Shown here piece after piece: positions 61,332 to 64,000 of a stretch of DNA of 64,000 nucleotides. The position numbers and the translations under genes were made by a program. The notes under the pieces were generated by a model. It made no database searches, was not told the origin of the DNA, and saw nothing but the letters and a program-made list of their open reading frames with translations. The DNA comes from Litoreibacter ascidiaceicola (lineage in GTDB: Bacteria; Pseudomonadota; Alphaproteobacteria; Rhodobacterales; Rhodobacteraceae): positions 62,001 to 126,000 of the forward strand of contig NZ_FQUV01000008.1 of assembly GCF_900129235.1 (NCBI RefSeq), written 5' to 3'. Positions within the stretch are counted from its first letter, which is position 1. Each line of letters begins with the position of its first letter.

Positions 61332-63233
61332 ATGAAGAACCGCCACCCGCAAGCTCTTGTAAAATCCCGATCCCACGCTGGTGCCCGGTTGAATTGGATG
61401 GGGGCGGGGTTGCTCCTGATTGCAGCTTTGATGGCCTCGGTCACTGCGGCTCGAAGCGAGACGATCATCAAGTCGCACGGTTTTTCCGACTTTGGCGAAC
61501 TGAAATACCCTGCGGATTATCCGCATCTGAACTATGTGAATCCCGACGCGCCCAAGGGCGGAGAAATATCGGTATCGGCGCCGGGTACGTTTGACAGCAT
61601 GAACCCGTTCAGCCGCAAAGGCCGCGGCGGCGCGTTGTCCAGCCTCCCTTACGAGCGGTTGATGGGCTCCGTCGATGACGATCCTTACAGCATGTATTGC
61701 CTGCTGTGCGAGACGCTGGAATACCCCGAAAGCCAGGAGTGGGTGATCTTCAACCTGCGACCGGAGGCGAAGTTCTCGGACGGAACACCAGTGACCGCGC
61801 ATGACGTGGTCTTTACCGTGAAATCTTTCCTGACCGACGGCCTGCCATCTTTCGCGCAGGCCGTGTCGAAGTATTACAAAAGCTACGAGGCGCTGGACGA
61901 CCATCGAATCAAATTCACCTTCAACGAAGGCATTCCGCGCAAAGGCCTTATCAGCCAAGCGGGCGTGTCGATTGCGTTTTCTCAAAAATGGTTCGAGGAC
62001 AACAATGCCAACATCAAAGAGGCACGGCTGAATGCGGCGATAGGCTCGGGCCCTTACGTTCCGGTGGTGGTCGACCCCCCGCGGAGGATCGTCTACGAGC
62101 GCAACCCTGACTATTGGGGCGCGGACTTGCCGATCAACAAGGGGCGCTGGAACTTCGACCGCATCCGCATCGAGTATTTCGCGGACGACACGGCCGCATT
62201 GGAAGCGTTCAAGAGCGGCGTGTATACGTTTCGCCGCGAAAGCAGCTCTTTGAAGTGGGCAACAGCCTACGACTTCCCAGCCATCGAGGATGGCACCGTC
62301 GTCAAGGCAGAGCTGCCGAACGGCAACTTGCCGCCCGCCTATGGCATGGTGTTCAACCTGCGCCGAGACAAGTTCGATGACCCTCGGGTCCGTGAGGCGC
62401 TACAGTTGATGTATAACTTCACCTGGACGAACGAGACGCTGCAATTCGGGCTGTTCGCCCAGCGTGACTCGTTCTGGCAGAATACCGATCTGGAGGCGAA
62501 AGGCGTCGCCGAAGGGCTGGAGCTCGAATATCTGAAATCGGTGGAACATATGCTGGAAGACAAGTCGGTTCTGACGGAGCCTGTCGTGGTTGCCCATGAA
62601 AGCAGCGCGCGCCAGCTGGACCGCAAGAACCTGCGCAAAGCGAACACACTGTTTTCCGAAGCAGGATGGGAGGCCGACGCGAGCGGTATTTTGTCCAAGG
62701 ACGGCAAGCCGTTCGAGCTTGAGTTCCTGTCCGGCAGCCCGGCCTATGACCGGTTGATCCAGCCCTATATCGAAAATTTGAAACGCATCGGCATTCAAGC
62801 GACATATACCCGCGTGGACCCCGCCCAATACACCAACCGCGAGCGCGGGTTTGACTGGGACATGGTCTATGACGGCTACGTCAACTATTTCGAGGAAGGC
62901 AGCGGCATTTCGCAGCGCTTTGGCTCGGAAGACGCGGAGTATTCGCTGTTCAACCCGTCGGGATATAGCTCACCAGCAGTGGACGAACTTATCAAAAAGA
63001 TGCTGGACGCCGAGACGCTGGACCAAATGCAGGCGGCGGTACGGGCTACGGACCGTATCTTGCGCGCCGCGCGGATCATGATCCCTGCTTGGTATAATGA
63101 CACGTTCTGGGTCGCATATTACGATATGTTCGAGCATCCTGAAAAATTGCCGCCACTGGCCTTGGGTCATCTGGATTTTTGGTGGTATAACGCCGACAAG
63201 GCTGCGGCCTTGAAGGCAAAAGGCGCCCTCTAG
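61332..63233 (+). CDS. yejA: Extracellular solute-binding protein, family 5 (YejA type)
   Basis: The 633-residue protein begins with a signal peptide containing a hydrophobic stretch (GAGLLLIAALMASVTAARS), then an SBP-family-5 fold with YPHLNYVNPDAPKGGE and SMNPFSRKG at the start, typical of YejA. YejABEF imports peptides and peptide-like toxins such as microcin C in E. coli. ATG at 61332 has AGGAGG upstream; the earlier in-frame GTG at 61302 is unlikely. The permease gene yejB follows after 33 bases. Confidence 0.93.
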   Translation: MKNRHPQALVKSRSHAGARLNWMGAGLLLIAALMASVTAARSETIIKSHGFSDFGELKYPADYPHLNYVNPDAPKGGEISVSAPGTFDSMNPFSRKGRGGALSSLPYERLMGSVDDDPYSMYCLLCETLEYPESQEWVIFNLRPEAKFSDGTPVTAHDVVFTVKSFLTDGLPSFAQAVSKYYKSYEALDDHRIKFTFNEGIPRKGLISQAGVSIAFSQKWFEDNNANIKEARLNAAIGSGPYVPVVVDPPRRIVYERNPDYWGADLPINKGRWNFDRIRIEYFADDTAALEAFKSGVYTFRRESSSLKWATAYDFPAIEDGTVVKAELPNGNLPPAYGMVFNLRRDKFDDPRVREALQLMYNFTWTNETLQFGLFAQRDSFWQNTDLEAKGVAEGLELEYLKSVEHMLEDKSVLTEPVVVAHESSARQLDRKNLRKANTLFSEAGWEADASGILSKDGKPFELEFLSGSPAYDRLIQPYIENLKRIGIQATYTRVDPAQYTNRERGFDWDMVYDGYVNYFEEGSGISQRFGSEDAEYSLFNPSGYSSPAVDELIKKMLDAETLDQMQAAVRATDRILRAARIMIPAWYNDTFWVAYYDMFEHPEKLPPLALGHLDFWWYNADKAAALKAKGAL

Positions 63234-63266
63234 AGGCGTCGGAAAAACAGGCGGTAAGACCCGAAC

Positions 63267-64000
63267 ATGGGCGCATATATCCTCAGACGGCTTTTGCTGG
63301 TGATCCCGACATTGATCGGGATCATGATCGTGAACTTTGCGTTGACGCAGTTCGTGCCGGGCGGCCCGATCGAACAGATCATCGCAAACCTTGAAGGTCA
63401 GGGCGATGTCTTTGAAGGCTTCTCGGGAGGCAGTAACGACAGCCAGCTGGAGAGCCTGAGCTCCGACAGCAAATATGAGGGCGCGCGGGGGCTGCCGCCG
63501 GAATTCATCGCCAAGCTGGAGAAAGAATTCGGCTTCGACAAGCCGCCGTTGGAGCGGTTCCTGAACATGATGTGGAACTACCTGCGGTTCGATTTCGGCG
63601 AGAGCTATTTCCGCTCTATCGGCGTGCTTGATCTGGTTTTGGAGAAGATGCCTGTGTCGATCACGCTGGGGCTTTGGTCGACGATCATCGCCTATATCGT
63701 CTCGATCCCGCTGGGTATCCGCAAGGCTATCCGCGACGGGTCCAGCTTTGACACTTGGACCTCGGCGTTGATCATCGTGGCCTATGCCATTCCGGGGTTT
63801 CTATTCGCCATTGTGTTGCTGGTGCTGTTTGCGGGCGGATCCTATTACCAGTGGTTCCCGCTTCGTGGACTGACGTCTGACAATTTTGACGACCTGAGTG
63901 CGGTGGGTAAGGTTTTGGATTACCTCTGGCACATTGCGCTGCCGGTGACCGCCTCGACCATCGCCGCGTTTGCGACGCTGACCTTGCTGACGAAGAACTC
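63267..64000 (+). CDS. yejB: ABC peptide transporter permease YejB (partial)
   Basis: The reading frame opens at ATG 63267 and runs off the right edge, giving 244 residues here. It starts MGAYILRRLLLVIPTLIGIMI, a first membrane helix of the OppB/YejB family, followed by a long periplasmic segment (LPPEFIAKLEKEFGFDKPP) typical of YejB, then membrane segments SVTLGLWSTIIAYIV-like and IIVAYAIPGFLFAIVLLVLF. It pairs with the yejA binding protein just upstream; the remaining permease and ATPase genes would lie to the right. Confidence 0.92.
   Translation, partial: MGAYILRRLLLVIPTLIGIMIVNFALTQFVPGGPIEQIIANLEGQGDVFEGFSGGSNDSQLESLSSDSKYEGARGLPPEFIAKLEKEFGFDKPPLERFLNMMWNYLRFDFGESYFRSIGVLDLVLEKMPVSITLGLWSTIIAYIVSIPLGIRKAIRDGSSFDTWTSALIIVAYAIPGFLFAIVLLVLFAGGSYYQWFPLRGLTSDNFDDLSAVGKVLDYLWHIALPVTASTIAAFATLTLLTKN

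Overview
The window looks like a chromosomal segment of an alphaproteobacterium of the Rhodobacteraceae (Roseobacter group). The evidence is a ChrR-RpoE stress pair whose zinc ligands match the Rhodobacter proteins, a membrane-anchored CycM-type cytochrome c, DUF1674, DUF3035, DUF1365 and DUF3775 proteins, the rbfA/truB/rpsO/pnp translation genes and a dense, moderately high-GC gene layout. I see no rRNA, tRNA, insertion sequence, prophage or CRISPR array. About 68 genes (67 protein-coding plus the SRP RNA) are supported; the first and last are cut by the window edges.

Left part (1-11 kb): two tandem dimethylglycine-dehydrogenase-like flavoproteins (the first partial), rarD, an RluA-type pseudouridine synthase, uraH, an Lrp/AsnC regulator divergent from hppD and a small Rieske protein, then an aldehyde dehydrogenase, a 1-Cys peroxiredoxin, an L,D-transpeptidase and a dienelactone-hydrolase-like protein. 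From 11 to 21 kb lie pnp, rpsO, truB and rbfA on the minus strand. They are interrupted by rsmJ, a short RTX-repeat protein, a fluoroacetate-dehalogenase-like hydrolase, a DUF1643 protein, a membrane protein and a NAGPA-type protein.

Middle part (20-34 kb): dapB, a lone ankyrin-repeat gene and a DUF1674 gene. Then comes a long plus-strand run: rsmB, a heparinase II/III-like protein, purH, lspA, a DUF3035 lipoprotein, two M16 peptidase homologues, mutL and rmuC. From 34 to 39 kb is a photo-oxidative-stress type module. rpoE-chrR is transcribed leftward. A flavin oxidoreductase, a DUF1365 protein, a 16-codon micro-ORF and a short-chain dehydrogenase run rightward. Back-to-back ECF-type promoters sit between the two units, and a DUF3775 gene follows with its own candidate promoter.

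Right part (39-64 kb): a saccharopine dehydrogenase and an orphan cysteine-type formate dehydrogenase. A nine-gene unit follows: two acyl-CoA-ligase-type enzymes bracketing a branched-chain-amino-acid-type ABC transporter, plus two unrecognised small proteins and a secreted cysteine-free caspase-like/peptidoglycan-binding protein. After that come recR, ybaB, dnaX, a DUF202 gene and the SRP RNA on the minus strand, then nudC, an SRPBCC protein, a GFA protein, a NUDIX hydrolase, pheA, cycM, and the start of a yejAB peptide transporter.

Most of the window is housekeeping. The parts I find most worth a second look are the ECF promoter pair with its micro-ORF-linked operon, the ligase/transporter operon ending in a pseudo-caspase, and the hydrolase that keeps nearly the whole fluoroacetate-dehalogenase active site at a constant residue offset.
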